DNA of 64,000 bases. Origin: Cellulomonas xylanilytica. Its GTDB lineage: Bacteria; Actinomycetota; Actinomycetes; Actinomycetales; Cellulomonadaceae. The DNA lies in assembly GCF_007989805.1 (NCBI RefSeq), contig NZ_BJUB01000005.1, positions 1-64,000 on the forward strand. Direction: 5' to 3'. Of this stretch, positions 17,753-26,091 are shown piece by piece (position 1 is the first letter of the stretch; each line of letters opens with the position of its first letter). The notes beneath the pieces are model-generated. The model did no database searches, was not told the DNA's origin, and saw nothing but the letters and a program-made list of their open reading frames with translations. The translations under genes were made by a program, and so were the position numbers.

Positions 17753-18471
17753 CCACCGCCCTCACCACGCCCGCACCGACGGGTGCCACGAGCACGGAGC
17801 CCGTCGTCCGTGTGGAGAACGTCAGCCGCACCTACGGCATGGGCTCCGCAGCGGTCCACGCGCTCCAGGACATCTCGTTCACCATCGCGCCCGGTGAGCT
17901 GGTCGCGCTGGTCGGCCGCTCGGGTTCGGGCAAGACCACGCTGCTCAACGTCATCGGCGGCCTCGACCGGCCGGACGCGGGGCGCGTCGTCGTCGACGGG
18001 CGGGAGGTCTCCACGCTCGACGAGCGAGGCCTGGTCGACCTGCGCCGGGATGTCGTCTCGTTCGTGTTCCAGACGTTCGGCCTGGTGCCGGTGCTGTCGG
18101 CCGCGGAGAACGTCGGGGTGCCGCTGCGGCTGCGCAAGCTGCCGACCGCCGACCGCGAGGCCCGTGTCCAGCTCCTGCTCGACCTGGTGGGTCTCGGCGG
18201 CCATGCCCTGCAGCGTCCGGGCGAGCTCTCCGGCGGTCAGCAGCAGCGCGTCGCGATCGCACGCTCGCTGGCGAACTCGCCGCGCCTGCTGGTGGCGGAC
18301 GAGCCGACCGGCCAGCTGGACACCGAGACCGGCACGGCGGTCATGGCCCTGATCCGCGCGGTCGTCGAGGCCGAGGGCATGACGGCCATCGTCTCCACCC
18401 ACGACCCGCTGATGGTCTCGCTGGCCGACCGGGTGCTGCACATCGCCGACGGGAAGCTGGTCCAGGGCTGA
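17749..18471 (+). CDS. ABC exporter ATPase (LolD/MacB type)
   Basis: A 240-aa ATPase with Walker A GRSGSGKTT, Q-loop FVFQTFGLVPVLSAAENV, signature LSGGQQQRVAIARSLAN, Walker B LLVADEPTGQLD and H-loop STHDP. Spacing is typical of LolD-class subunits that pair with FtsX-like permeases. It starts with GTG overlapping the upstream ATPase stop (GTGA). It is the last gene of the four-subunit operon. Two different ATPases with two different permeases suggest a heteromeric exporter with one degenerate or regulatory site, although both ATPases keep the main motifs. Confidence 0.88.
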   Translation: MTTALTTPAPTGATSTEPVVRVENVSRTYGMGSAAVHALQDISFTIAPGELVALVGRSGSGKTTLLNVIGGLDRPDAGRVVVDGREVSTLDERGLVDLRRDVVSFVFQTFGLVPVLSAAENVGVPLRLRKLPTADREARVQLLLDLVGLGGHALQRPGELSGGQQQRVAIARSLANSPRLLVADEPTGQLDTETGTAVMALIRAVVEAEGMTAIVSTHDPLMVSLADRVLHIADGKLVQG

Positions 18472-18493
18472 CCGCGGACCGGCTGCCGGCACC

Positions 18494-19090
18494 TCACCTC
18501 GCGCGCAGGACCAGGCGCCCGACGGAGAAGAACCACCACATCCGCAGGACGGAGCGCTCGTGGGTGACGTCCGTCGTCGGTGCGAGCGTCGAGGTGGTGG
18601 ACCCGGCCTCGGCCAGCGCCCACCCGAAGTCGTAGACCCATGCCTGGCCCCCGGGCCGGAGCACGCGCCGGATCTCCCGCAGGCCTGCGGCCGCGTCGCC
18701 CCAGTGGTGCTGGCTGAGGCTGGAGACGACCACGTCGAAGGTGGCGTCGGGCCACGGCAGGGACTCGACGTCGGCGACCGTGTAGGTCACGCGGGGCGTC
18801 TCGGTCTGCTGGGCCCAGGCGATCATCTCGGGTGCGACGTCGACGGCGTCGACCTGCAGGCCGGGGGCGGACGCGGCGATCAGCCGGGGCAGCGTGCCGG
18901 GGCCGGTCCCGACGTCGAGCACCCGCGACCCCGCGGGCAGCCGGAGGTCGGTGACGTCCCGCGCGACCCGGCGGTAGAGGCGCGTGGCCAGTCGCGCCGA
19001 GAGGCGCTCGTACCCCTTCGGGTCGTGCATGGGGCCGGTCCCGTGCCCGCGCCGGTGCCGGTGCCCGTGCTGGTGGTCCGTGTCGGCCAT
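18494..19090 (-). CDS. Class I SAM-dependent methyltransferase
   Basis: A 198-aa methyltransferase of the UbiE/Methyltransf_11 type. Motif I is VLDVGTGPGTLPRLIA at about residue 52. The acidic strand-2 end is VDAVDVAPEMIAWA, motif II region FDVVVSSLSQHHW, and RVLRPGGQAWVYDFGW follows. The N-terminus is His/Arg-rich (DHQHGHRHRRGHG), which could bind metal. ATG at 19090 has GGAGGATCCC upstream. It is divergent from the MarR gene, with two operator-like repeats between, so it is the probable MarR target. Acceptor substrate unknown. Confidence 0.85.
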   Translation of the reverse strand: MADTDHQHGHRHRRGHGTGPMHDPKGYERLSARLATRLYRRVARDVTDLRLPAGSRVLDVGTGPGTLPRLIAASAPGLQVDAVDVAPEMIAWAQQTETPRVTYTVADVESLPWPDATFDVVVSSLSQHHWGDAAAGLREIRRVLRPGGQAWVYDFGWALAEAGSTTSTLAPTTDVTHERSVLRMWWFFSVGRLVLRAR

Positions 19091-19106
19091 GGGATCCTCC
19101 CGTATG

Positions 19107-19164
19107 GTTGTACGCCACAACTCCTACCGGAAGACAGTAGGCGAAACAGTTGCAGAGCACAACT
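19107..19164. promoter_or_regulatory. Two GTTG-N7-CAAC operator candidates for MarR
   Basis: GTTG-N7-CAAC occurs at 19107-19121 and again, extended to AGTTG-N7-CAACT, at 19148-19164. The sites are 42 bp apart, about four helical turns. The second covers the MarR TTG start codon and the first lies 17 bp from the methyltransferase start. This fits autorepression and repression of the divergent gene by one MarR protein. Confidence 0.65.
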
Positions 19165-19617
19165 CTTCCTGACGACAGCGCGCTGCGCCGGTTCATCCAG
19201 CAGATCGCCCGGTCGAGCGGCTTCCTCGAGTCCGTCCAGCGGCCGCACGAGCACGCGGGCGTCCGGCTCTCGGTCTCGGAGACCTTCGCGCTCGGAGAGC
19301 TCGTCGAGGCCGGCGCCCTCTCGCAGCAGGAGCTCGCCGCCCGGCTCGGCCTGGAGAAGAGCACCGTGAGCCGGCTCGCCGCGGGCATGCAGGAGCGGGG
19401 CTGGATCAGCCGCGAGCGCGACGTCGACGACCGGCGCCTCTACCGGCTCCAGCTCACCCCCGAGGGGCGGGACGTGGCCGAGCGCGTCGGCGCCGAGCTC
19501 AGGGAGCACCACGGCCGGCTGCTCGTCCGGCTGAGCGCCGAGGAACGGGCCGCCCTGACCGTCGGGCTCGGTGCGCTGGTCCGCGAGCTGGAACGGTTCC
19601 ACGAGCAGCACGGGTGA
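19150..19617 (+). CDS. MarR-family transcriptional regulator
   Basis: A 155-aa winged-helix regulator. Helix-turn-helix and wing: LSVSETFALGELVEAGALSQQELAARLGLEKSTVSRLAAGMQERGWISRERDVDDRR (residues about 40-98). The C-terminal helix GALVRELERFHEQH is for dimerisation. The only start fitting the N-terminus is TTG at 19150 (LQSTTLPDDSALRRF). It lies inside the second operator-like repeat and has no clear ribosome binding site, so the mRNA may be leaderless or nearly so. It probably controls itself and the methyltransferase. Confidence 0.88.
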   Translation: MQSTTLPDDSALRRFIQQIARSSGFLESVQRPHEHAGVRLSVSETFALGELVEAGALSQQELAARLGLEKSTVSRLAAGMQERGWISRERDVDDRRLYRLQLTPEGRDVAERVGAELREHHGRLLVRLSAEERAALTVGLGALVRELERFHEQHG

Positions 19618-19619
19618 GT

Positions 19620-19654
19620 CCGGCAGGACGCCCGGGTCCCCGGGCGTCCTGCCG
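19620..19654. terminator. Terminator between MarR gene and phoH
   Basis: CCGGCAGGACGCCCGGG (19620-19636) and its exact complement (19638-19654) form a long stem between two convergent genes. Confidence 0.85.
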
Positions 19655-19659
19655 GTCGG

Positions 19660-21039
19660 TCAGACCTCGATGCTCTCCAGCAGCTCGGTCACCAGCGCGG
19701 CGACGGGCGACCGCTCCGAGCGCGTCAGCGTGATGTGCGCGAACAGCGGGTGCCCCTTGAGCGCCTCGATGACGGCGGCGACCCCGTCGTGCCGGCCCAC
19801 CCGCAGGTTGTCGCGCTGGGCCACGTCGTGCGTCAGGACCACGCGCGAGCTCTGCCCGATGCGGGACAGCACCGTCAGCAGGACGTTCCGCTCGAGCGAC
19901 TGGGCCTCGTCGACGATGACGAACGCGTCGTGCAGCGAGCGCCCGCGGATGTGCGTGAGCGGCAGGACCTCGAGGATGTCGCGGTCCATGATCTCCTCGA
20001 CGACCTCCTTCGACACCAGCGCACCGAGGGTGTCGAAGACCGCCTGCGCCCAGGGGTTCATCTTCTCGTCGGCGCTGCCGGGCAGGTAGCCCAGGTCCTG
20101 GCCGCCGACCGCGTACAGCGGCCGGAACACCATCACCTTGCGGTGCTGGCGACGCTCCAGGACGGCCTCGAGCCCCGCGCACAGCGCGAGCGCCGACTTG
20201 CCGGTCCCGGCGCGACCGCCGAGCGAGACGATGCCGATCTCCTCGTCGAGCAGCAGGTCGATCGCGATCCGCTGCTCGGCGCTGCGCCCGTGCAGCCCGA
20301 AGACGTCCTGGTCGCCGCGCACCAGCTGCACGTGCTTGTCCGCGGTCACCCGGCCCAGCGCCGACCCGCGGGGGCTGTGCAGCACCACGCCCGTGTGGCA
20401 GAGCAGGTCGTTCGGGGTCTGGTTGCCCCCGGGGAAGCCGGCCGCGACGTCGGCCAGCGGGATGGTCTCGTGCTCCCACAGCTGCGACATCTGCTGCTCG
20501 GCGAGGTCGAGCGCGTCCATCCCGGTCCACCCGGAGTCGACGGCCAGCTCCGCGCGGTACTCCTCGGCGGTCAGCCCGACGGCCGATGCCTTGACGCGCA
20601 TGGGCAGGTCCTTGGAGACGACCACGACGTCGCGCCCCTCGGCCGCCAGGTTGGCCGCGACGGCGAGGATCCGGGTGTCGTTGTCGCCGAGCCGGAACCC
20701 GGCCGGCAGGACCGCGGGGTCGGTGTGGTTCAGCTCGACCCGCAGGGTGCCGCCGTCGGACCCCAGCGGGATCGGGGTGTCCAGGCGGCCGTGCTCGATG
20801 CGCAGGTCGTCGAGCATCCGCAGGGCCGACCGGGCGAAGTAGCCCAGCTCGGCGTGGTGGCGCTTGGCCTCCAGCTCCGTGATGACGACGACGGGGAGGA
20901 CCACGTCGTGCTCCGCGAACCGCAGGATCGCCCGCGGGTCTGAGAGGAGCACCGAGGTGTCGAGCACGTGGGTCTTGCGGCCATCAGTCACGGTGGCGGG
21001 GGTCGCGGACTGGGGGTCGTGCTGCGCCTTGCTGACCAC
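19660..21039 (-). CDS. phoH2: PhoH2-type PIN domain / PhoH ATPase fusion
   Basis: A 459-aa two-domain protein. Residues about 22-150 form a PIN RNase domain: [20 protein letters not shown] and [10 protein letters not shown] supply the acidic metal ligands. Residues about 245-455 form the PhoH ATPase/helicase: [17 protein letters not shown] (Walker A), IVDEAQ (Walker B), HDVAQRDN. Mycobacterial PhoH2 is reported to be a sequence-specific RNA helicase and RNase partnered with the antitoxin PhoAT. The start is GTG at 21039. A 78-codon ORF ends 18 bp upstream and is discussed as a possible PhoAT counterpart. Confidence 0.92.
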   Translation of the reverse strand: MVSKAQHDPQSATPATVTDGRKTHVLDTSVLLSDPRAILRFAEHDVVLPVVVITELEAKRHHAELGYFARSALRMLDDLRIEHGRLDTPIPLGSDGGTLRVELNHTDPAVLPAGFRLGDNDTRILAVAANLAAEGRDVVVVSKDLPMRVKASAVGLTAEEYRAELAVDSGWTGMDALDLAEQQMSQLWEHETIPLADVAAGFPGGNQTPNDLLCHTGVVLHSPRGSALGRVTADKHVQLVRGDQDVFGLHGRSAEQRIAIDLLLDEEIGIVSLGGRAGTGKSALALCAGLEAVLERRQHRKVMVFRPLYAVGGQDLGYLPGSADEKMNPWAQAVFDTLGALVSKEVVEEIMDRDILEVLPLTHIRGRSLHDAFVIVDEAQSLERNVLLTVLSRIGQSSRVVLTHDVAQRDNLRVGRHDGVAAVIEALKGHPLFAHITLTRSERSPVAALVTELLESIEV

Positions 21040-21324
21040 GGCAGGCTCCCTCTGGCGCTACGTGCGCCGAGACGGGCACCGGACACCGGCGTCCTGCCAG
21101 AGCAGGACCACGCACCGACGTACGGCGACGGGACGGGGGCGGTCGGCCCCTCCGGTGACGGAGAGCCGGATCCGGCCCTCCTCCCGGAGCGGATGCTCCA
21201 TGGGCTGGCCTCCCGGGGACGGCGGTCGCTGTCCTCTACGGCGGAAAGTACGCCCGCTACCGATGCCCCGGAGCGTCGACACGCCACCGGTCACATGACG
21301 GTTACACGTCCTGCGGGTGAACCG
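21040..21324. other. 285-bp gap between phoH2 and uppS
   Basis: Both flanking genes read on the minus strand, so this should hold the phoH2 promoter. It contains no strong terminator. On the minus strand 21058-21294 is open for 78 codons from GTG; its codon usage does not clearly look coding. Nothing else is recognisable. Confidence 0.5.
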
Positions 21325-22092
21325 TCAGCGCCCGCCCCGACGCTCCCGGGCGGCGTAGGCGCGGACCGCCCGCAGGAAGTCCACCCGCCGGAAGTCCGGC
21401 CAGTACGCCTCGCAGAAGTAGAACTCGGAGTGCGCGCTCTGCCAGAGCAGGAACCCGCCGAGCCGCTGCTCCCCCGAGGTGCGGATCACGAGCTCGGGGT
21501 CCGGCTGGCCCTTGGTGTAGAGGTGCTCGGCGATGTGCTCGACGTCGAAGGCCTCCGCCAGCTCGTCCAGGCTCGACCCGGCCTCGGCGTGCTGGCGCAG
21601 GAACGACTTCACGGCGTCGGCGATCTCCTTGCGCCCGCCGTAGCCGACCGCGACGTTCACGTGCAGGCCGGTCACCGACGCCGTGGCGTCCTGCGCCGCG
21701 ACGAGGGCCTTGACGGTCTGCTCCGGCAGCAGCTCGAGCGCGCCGACCGCCTGGATCCGCCACCGGCCCGTGTCCGCGAGCGCGGCGACGGCGTCCTCGA
21801 TGATCCGCAGCAGCGGCTCCAGCTCGTCGGCGCTCCGGGCGAGGTTGTCCGTGGACAGCATCCAGAGCGTGACGACCTCGACCCCGATGTCCTCGCTCCA
21901 CTGCAGCAGGTCCGCGATCTTGTCCGCCCCCGCCTGGTGCCCGTGCCGGGTGGACTCGCCCATGCTGCGCGCCCAGCGGCGGTTGCCGTCGAGGATGACG
22001 CCGACGTGGCGCGGCAGTCCGTCCTGCGGGAGCGACGCCGCCAGCCGGCGCTCGTACAGCCCGTAGAGCGGGTGGGGCAGACGCACGCGCAC
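21325..22092 (-). CDS. uppS: cis-prenyl transferase (UppS family)
   Basis: A 255-aa isoprenyl diphosphate synthase making cis-polyprenyl diphosphates, the lipid carrier precursors for cell-wall synthesis. Signature segments are HVGVILDGNRRWARS (catalytic Asp), HQAGADKIADLLQW, VVTLWMLSTDN, and the C-terminal ELVIRTSGEQRLGGFLLWQSAHSEFYF. Start GTG at 22092 with GAGGA upstream. Actinobacteria usually have two paralogues, one making short Z,E-farnesyl diphosphate (Rv1086 type) and one making decaprenyl diphosphate. Its place beside hemolysin III and mca matches Rv1086, so it may be the short-chain enzyme. Confidence 0.92.
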   Translation of the reverse strand: MRVRLPHPLYGLYERRLAASLPQDGLPRHVGVILDGNRRWARSMGESTRHGHQAGADKIADLLQWSEDIGVEVVTLWMLSTDNLARSADELEPLLRIIEDAVAALADTGRWRIQAVGALELLPEQTVKALVAAQDATASVTGLHVNVAVGYGGRKEIADAVKSFLRQHAEAGSSLDELAEAFDVEHIAEHLYTKGQPDPELVIRTSGEQRLGGFLLWQSAHSEFYFCEAYWPDFRRVDFLRAVRAYAARERRGGR

Positions 22093-22288
22093 TCCTCGGT
22101 CCAGGCGACAAGAACCCGCTCACCGTACTCGCCGGTCGGGCCCGGCGGACCCGGACTCCCGCAGCGCGGGACGTCGACGCACGGGACCTTCACAGGTTCC
22201 GCCCGTGCACCGCCGGGCGCCCGCGGGAGGTAGTTTCGGAAGGGTCGCGCCGACCGCGTCACATCGCCCCCGGCGTGGTCGACACGCT

Positions 22289-22321
22289 ACCTACGGTGTC
22301 GTAACCTACGGTGTCGTAGGT
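22289..22321. promoter_or_regulatory. Two tandem TACG-GTGT-CGTA palindromes upstream of hemolysin III gene
   Basis: A 15-bp unit ACCTACGGTGTCGTA is directly repeated at 22289-22303 and 22304-22318. Each contains TACG-GTGT-CGTA. The second extends to a palindrome with 7-bp arms, ACCTACG-GTGT-CGTAGGT (22304-22321). It ends 26 bp before the start codon, the position of a repressor site. The layout resembles TetR-family operators; the regulator is not encoded nearby. Confidence 0.65.
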
Positions 22322-22347
22322 TTCCGCTGACGAATCGAGTCCGGTCC

Positions 22348-23103
22348 ATGAGCTCCTCCCCCGCGCCCGCCCCGGGACAGCCGGGCGCACCGTCCGTGGC
22401 CTCCTCCGGGACCCTCGGGCAGCAGGGGTCCGACGACCACGACGGCCTGGTCGACCGGGTCGCCGAGACCGTCAAGCCGCACCTGCGGGGCTGGATCCAC
22501 GCCGGCGTCACACCGTTCGTGCTGATCGCGTCCATCGTGCTCGTCGTGCTGTCCCCCACGCCGCAGGCCAAGTGGTCCACCGCCGTCTTCGGTCTCACGG
22601 CCGTGATGCTCTTCGGCACCAGCGCCGTCTACCACCGCGGCCACTGGTCGCCCAAGGTCGCCGGGGTCCTGCGCCGGCTCGACCACACCAACATCTTCCT
22701 GATCATCGCCGGCACCTACACGCCGCTGTCGGTGCTGCTGCTGCCCGCCGGCACCGCGCGCACCCTGCTGGTCGTCGTGTGGTCGGGCGCGCTCGTCGGC
22801 CTGCTCGCGCGCGTCTTCTGGCTGGGTGCACCCCGCTGGGTCTACGTGCCCGTCTACGTGGCGCTCGGCTGGGTCGCGGTCTGGTTCTTCCCGGAGTTCT
22901 ACCGGTCCGGCGGCCTCGCGATCGTCCTGCTCATCGCCATCGGCGGCCTGGCGTACACCCTCGGTGCCGTCGTGTACGGCACCAAGTGGCCCAACCCGAG
23001 CCCGCGCTGGTTCGGGTTCCACGAGATCTTCCACGTGCTCACCGTGGTCGGCTACGGCTGCCACTACGTCGCGGTGTCGCTCGCGTCGTACGGGTCGGTC
23101 TGA
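22348..23103 (+). CDS. Hemolysin III (TrhA/PAQR-like) membrane protein
   Basis: A 251-aa seven-helix protein of the HlyIII/PAQR superfamily. A hydrophilic N-terminus of ~45 residues is followed by helices. Conserved residues: SAVYHRGHWSPKV (metal-ligand His after helix 2), RLDHTNIFLIIAGTYTPLSVL, and GFHEIFHVLTVVGYGCHYVAV (two His ligands in the last segment). Family members are linked to membrane-fluidity sensing and lipid metabolism; TrhA in E. coli modifies membrane energetics. Start ATG at 22348. The tandem palindromes just upstream suggest tight control, plausibly by fatty-acid status. Confidence 0.9.
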   Translation: MSSSPAPAPGQPGAPSVASSGTLGQQGSDDHDGLVDRVAETVKPHLRGWIHAGVTPFVLIASIVLVVLSPTPQAKWSTAVFGLTAVMLFGTSAVYHRGHWSPKVAGVLRRLDHTNIFLIIAGTYTPLSVLLLPAGTARTLLVVVWSGALVGLLARVFWLGAPRWVYVPVYVALGWVAVWFFPEFYRSGGLAIVLLIAIGGLAYTLGAVVYGTKWPNPSPRWFGFHEIFHVLTVVGYGCHYVAVSLASYGSV

Positions 23104-23112
23104 CCGCAGGGC

Positions 23113-23946
23113 TCAGCCGACCGGGACCACCGCGTACCGCCGGTTGGCCAGCGACGGGTTCTGCTCCCGGACGCGCAGCAGCGCCGCACCGTCCAGGTCC
23201 ACCGTCCGGACCTGTGGCTGCTCGTCCATCTCCAGGCCGACCACACCGTCGGGCGCCACCACGAGCGAGCGCCCGGTGACCCCCCTGCCGGCCTGCCCCA
23301 CGGCGACCACCGCCGCGGTGTTCTCGATGGCCCGCGCGATCGCCAGGGTCCGCCAGTGCATCGCCTTGAGATCGCCCGACGCCCACGCCGCCGGCACGAC
23401 GAGCACCTGGGCGCCCGCGTCGACCAGCCGGCGCGCCGACTCCGGGAACCGCAGGTCGTAGCAGGTCAGCACCCCGAACGTCAGACCGCCGACCTCGACG
23501 ACGAGCGGCGGCGCGTCCGCCGGCCCCGGCGCCAGCCGCTCCGACTCCCGCTGGCCGAAGGCGTCGTAGAGGTGCACCTTGCGGTAGACGCCGACCAGCT
23601 CGCCGGACCCGTCGACGGCCACGACCGCGTTCACCGCGCGCGGGTCGTCGCCGTCCGCCGGCAGCGTCGTCCCGGCCAGCACCGCCACGCCCGTCGCCCG
23701 CGCGCGCGTCCGCAGCAGCGTCACGAACGGCCCGTCGAGCGGCTCCGCGTGCTCGGCGCCCACACCGCGGGCGTCGAACCCCGACGCGTACTCCGGCAGC
23801 ACCAGCACGTCCGCGCTCGCCCGGGACGCCGTCGCGAACGCGTCCCCCACCGCCTCGCGGTTCGCCGTGTGGTCGTCGCTGACCTGCAGCTGCGCCACGG
23901 TCACCCGCACGGCGGGACGCTGCGGCGGCTGGGGGGCGGCACTCAT
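23113..23946 (-). CDS. Nitrilase-superfamily C-N hydrolase (Nit1-like)
   Basis: A 277-aa amidase. The Glu-Lys-Cys triad is visible: VLPEYASGFD, GVYRKVHLYDAFGQRES, and GVLTCYDLRFPESAR. The length and the DLRFPE sequence fit the Nit1/omega-amidase branch. ATG at 23946 overlaps the stop of the small membrane protein (ATGA), which itself overlaps mca. In eukaryotes Nit1 repairs deaminated glutathione. Coupling to the mycothiol amidase suggests an equivalent role on mycothiol-derived amides, but that is inference; the substrate cannot be read from sequence. Confidence 0.9.
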   Translation of the reverse strand: MSAAPQPPQRPAVRVTVAQLQVSDDHTANREAVGDAFATASRASADVLVLPEYASGFDARGVGAEHAEPLDGPFVTLLRTRARATGVAVLAGTTLPADGDDPRAVNAVVAVDGSGELVGVYRKVHLYDAFGQRESERLAPGPADAPPLVVEVGGLTFGVLTCYDLRFPESARRLVDAGAQVLVVPAAWASGDLKAMHWRTLAIARAIENTAAVVAVGQAGRGVTGRSLVVAPDGVVGLEMDEQPQVRTVDLDGAALLRVREQNPSLANRRYAVVPVG

Positions 23947-24311
23947 CGGGAGGCGCCCCGCGCGGGCGGCTCGTCGTCCGGGTGCACGTCCCGGGGCGCC
24001 ACCTCGACGTCGGCGTCCACCTCGAGGTCCGGACCCCCGGGTCCGGCGTCGACGAGCCCGAGGTCCGCATGCGGACGGGCCGTGCGGTCGTCGGAGCCGT
24101 CCTCGTCGTCCAGGCCCAGCGCCTTCGCCCGGCGGTCCACGACCCGCAGCTGCTTGGTCAGCGAGAGGAACAGGAAGACGACCGCGAGCGCGAGCGCGAA
24201 CGTGAACACGAAGCCGAGGAACCCCGGCGAGCCCAGCGGGGTGCCGTCGATCGTGACGTCCGTCGGGGACGGGGTGGGGTCCGGTGCGACGCGGAGCAGG
24301 GCGGCGATCAT
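23943..24311 (-). CDS. Small membrane protein in the mca operon
   Basis: A 122-aa protein with one clear membrane helix ([26 protein letters not shown], about residues 28-53), a short N-terminal segment and a ~70-residue acidic cytoplasmic tail with little complexity. It starts at the ATGA overlap with mca and ends at the ATGA overlap with the nitrilase gene. Small hypothetical proteins next to mca occur in other actinobacteria (Rv1083 holds this place in M. tuberculosis). No function is known to me. Confidence 0.75.
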   Translation of the reverse strand: MIAALLRVAPDPTPSPTDVTIDGTPLGSPGFLGFVFTFALALAVVFLFLSLTKQLRVVDRRAKALGLDDEDGSDDRTARPHADLGLVDAGPGGPDLEVDADVEVAPRDVHPDDEPPARGASR

Positions 24312-25192
24312 GCGGTCGCGTCCCCACGCAGCCCGGCGAACAGGTCGTCCTCCGGCAGGGTCACCGGCACGTGCGACACCGCGAGCTCGTACTCCTCGGT
24401 GGGCCACTGGGCGACCTCGAGCTCGCGCGGCACCGCGAAGAAGAAGCCGTCCGGGTCGATCTGCGTGGCGTGGGCGCGCAGGGCGTCGTCGCGCTGCGGG
24501 AAGTACGCGGAGCACTCGATGCGCGTGGTCACCTCACGCTCGGGCACCTCGCGGGCCTGCCGGGAGTCGAGCCAGTCGCCGAACGGGGACTCGCGGCCGG
24601 CGGCGACGATCGCGTCGTGCACCGCCCGCATGCGCGCGAGCGAGAATCCGTGGTTGTAGTAGAGCTTCGACGGCGCCCACGGCTCGCCCAGCCCGCGGTA
24701 GCGCTCCGGGTCCCCGGCGGCCGCGAACGCCTCCGCGGACACCCGGTGGCACATGATGTGGTCGGGGTGCGGGTAGCCGCCCGTCGGGTCGTACGTCGTG
24801 ATGACGTGCGGCCGGAACTCGCGGACCAGCTGGACCAGCGGGGCCGCCGCCTCCTCGAGCGGGACCAGCGCGAAGCAGCCCTCCGGCAGCGGCGGCAGCG
24901 GGTCGCCCTCGGGCAGGCCGGAGTCGACGAAGCCGAGCCACCGGTGCTGCACGCCCAGCGCGCTCGCCGCGGCGGCCATCTCGTGCCTGCGGTACTCCCG
25001 CATGCCGTCCAGCCCGCCCTCGACCGCGGGGTGCTGCGGGTTGAGCACGTCGCCGCGCTCACCGCCCGTGCACGACACGACGAGGACGTCGACGCCCTCG
25101 GCCGCGTACTTCGCCGTGGTCGCGGCGCCCTTGCTCGACTCGTCGTCGGGGTGGGCGTGCACCGCCATCAGGCGCAGCCGCTCTCCGGTCAC
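24308..25192 (-). CDS. mca: Mycothiol S-conjugate amidase
   Basis: A 294-aa zinc amidase of the LmbE/PIG-L family. It cleaves mycothiol S-conjugates so that the mercapturic acid can be exported, detoxifying electrophiles. Zinc motif [14 protein letters not shown] lies near residues 11-24; the third ligand is in [28 protein letters not shown] and [11 protein letters not shown] are typical of Mca. The related MshB deacetylase is similar; length, sequence and the greA-DUF4307-mca synteny favour Mca. Start GTG at 25192 ([15 protein letters not shown]). It heads a three-gene overlapping operon. Confidence 0.92.
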   Translation of the reverse strand: MTGERLRLMAVHAHPDDESSKGAATTAKYAAEGVDVLVVSCTGGERGDVLNPQHPAVEGGLDGMREYRRHEMAAAASALGVQHRWLGFVDSGLPEGDPLPPLPEGCFALVPLEEAAAPLVQLVREFRPHVITTYDPTGGYPHPDHIMCHRVSAEAFAAAGDPERYRGLGEPWAPSKLYYNHGFSLARMRAVHDAIVAAGRESPFGDWLDSRQAREVPEREVTTRIECSAYFPQRDDALRAHATQIDPDGFFFAVPRELEVAQWPTEEYELAVSHVPVTLPEDDLFAGLRGDATA

Positions 25193-25371
25193 CTCGGGCC
25201 TCCCGTCGGTCGCCCGCCGATGGCCCGCCGGGACCGCGGGGTCGCGGTCCGCTCGGCACGGGCGGGATGGTGGACGAGAGACAATGATCGCGCACGCGGC
25301 GCTCGCGTCGCGCCACCACCCGCACCCGCACCGTCCCGCTCGCGTCTGCCGCGCGAGGCACGAGGAGCTCC

Positions 25372-25839
25372 GTGACCCAGTCGCCCGACACCCGACCGCC
25401 GTCCGGCGGGGACGGTCTCGCGCAGCCCGCCGTCCGACCGCCCGCCGGTCGGTACGGCCCCGAGCCGACCGCACGGTCGGCCCGGCGCGGGCGGATCGGC
25501 ATCCTCGCGGCGGCGGTCGTCGGCGTCGCGGTCGTCATCTGGGTCGGCCTGTCCATGGCGGGCCAGCCCTTGTCGTTCAAGGACGTGGGCTTCGCCGTCG
25601 ACGGCGCCCGGTCCGTCGACGTGACCTTCGAGGTGACCAAGCCCAAGGAGGCGACGGTGACGTGCACCGTCACCGCGCTGTCGGAGTCGTACGCCGAGGT
25701 CGGCGTCCGCACGGTCGAGGTCGGTCCTGCCGACGCGGCCACCCGTCGCGTCACGGTCACCGTGCAGACCACCGAGCTCGCCGTGACCGGGGTCGTGGAC
25801 TCCTGCGAGCTGGTCGAGGAGCCGACCGCCGGAGACTGA
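25372..25839 (+). CDS. DUF4307 single-pass membrane protein
   Basis: A 155-aa protein divergent from mca. It has a ~40-residue Pro/Arg-rich cytoplasmic N-terminus, one helix ([24 protein letters not shown]), and a ~90-residue extracytoplasmic beta-rich domain with [30 protein letters not shown], characteristic of DUF4307. Two cysteines (CTVTAL and DSCELVEE) could form a disulfide. Start GTG at 25372 with GAGGAG upstream. The same gene (Rv1081c) sits between greA and mca in M. tuberculosis. Function unknown. Confidence 0.85.
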   Translation: MTQSPDTRPPSGGDGLAQPAVRPPAGRYGPEPTARSARRGRIGILAAAVVGVAVVIWVGLSMAGQPLSFKDVGFAVDGARSVDVTFEVTKPKEATVTCTVTALSESYAEVGVRTVEVGPADAATRRVTVTVQTTELAVTGVVDSCELVEEPTAGD

Positions 25840-25890
25840 CCCCGGTGCCTCCCCCCGGGTGATATCGGGGCTCCGTCGGCCCCGCCTTGC

Positions 25891-25896
25891 TATCCT
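25891..25896 (+). promoter_or_regulatory. Candidate extended -10 (TGC-TATCCT) for greA
   Basis: TTGCTATCCT fits an extended -10 element. If used, transcription would start near 25903, leaving a ~190-nt leader before greA that contains small palindromes such as GGACGCGTCC. No clear -35 element. Confidence 0.4.
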
Positions 25897-26091
25897 GTTC
25901 GTTTCAACGCCGCCCCGGTCCGGCGCCGTCACTGGTCCACCCGACCGCGAGGGAACGGCGGAGCACCCCTGGAGTACCCGCTATCCGGATGCGTCCGCAG
26001 GACGCGTCCGGTCGATCGGACTGCCGAGCGCTGGCCCCCCGGGCAGCGCGGTATCGGCCCGTCCGGCACACACGTCAGGAAAGGAGCGATC

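Noticed and set aside
23867-24205. 112-codon plus-strand frame over the nitrilase/small membrane gene junction
   Set aside because: Arg/Pro-rich shadow antisense to coupled minus-strand genes with overlapping start and stop codons.
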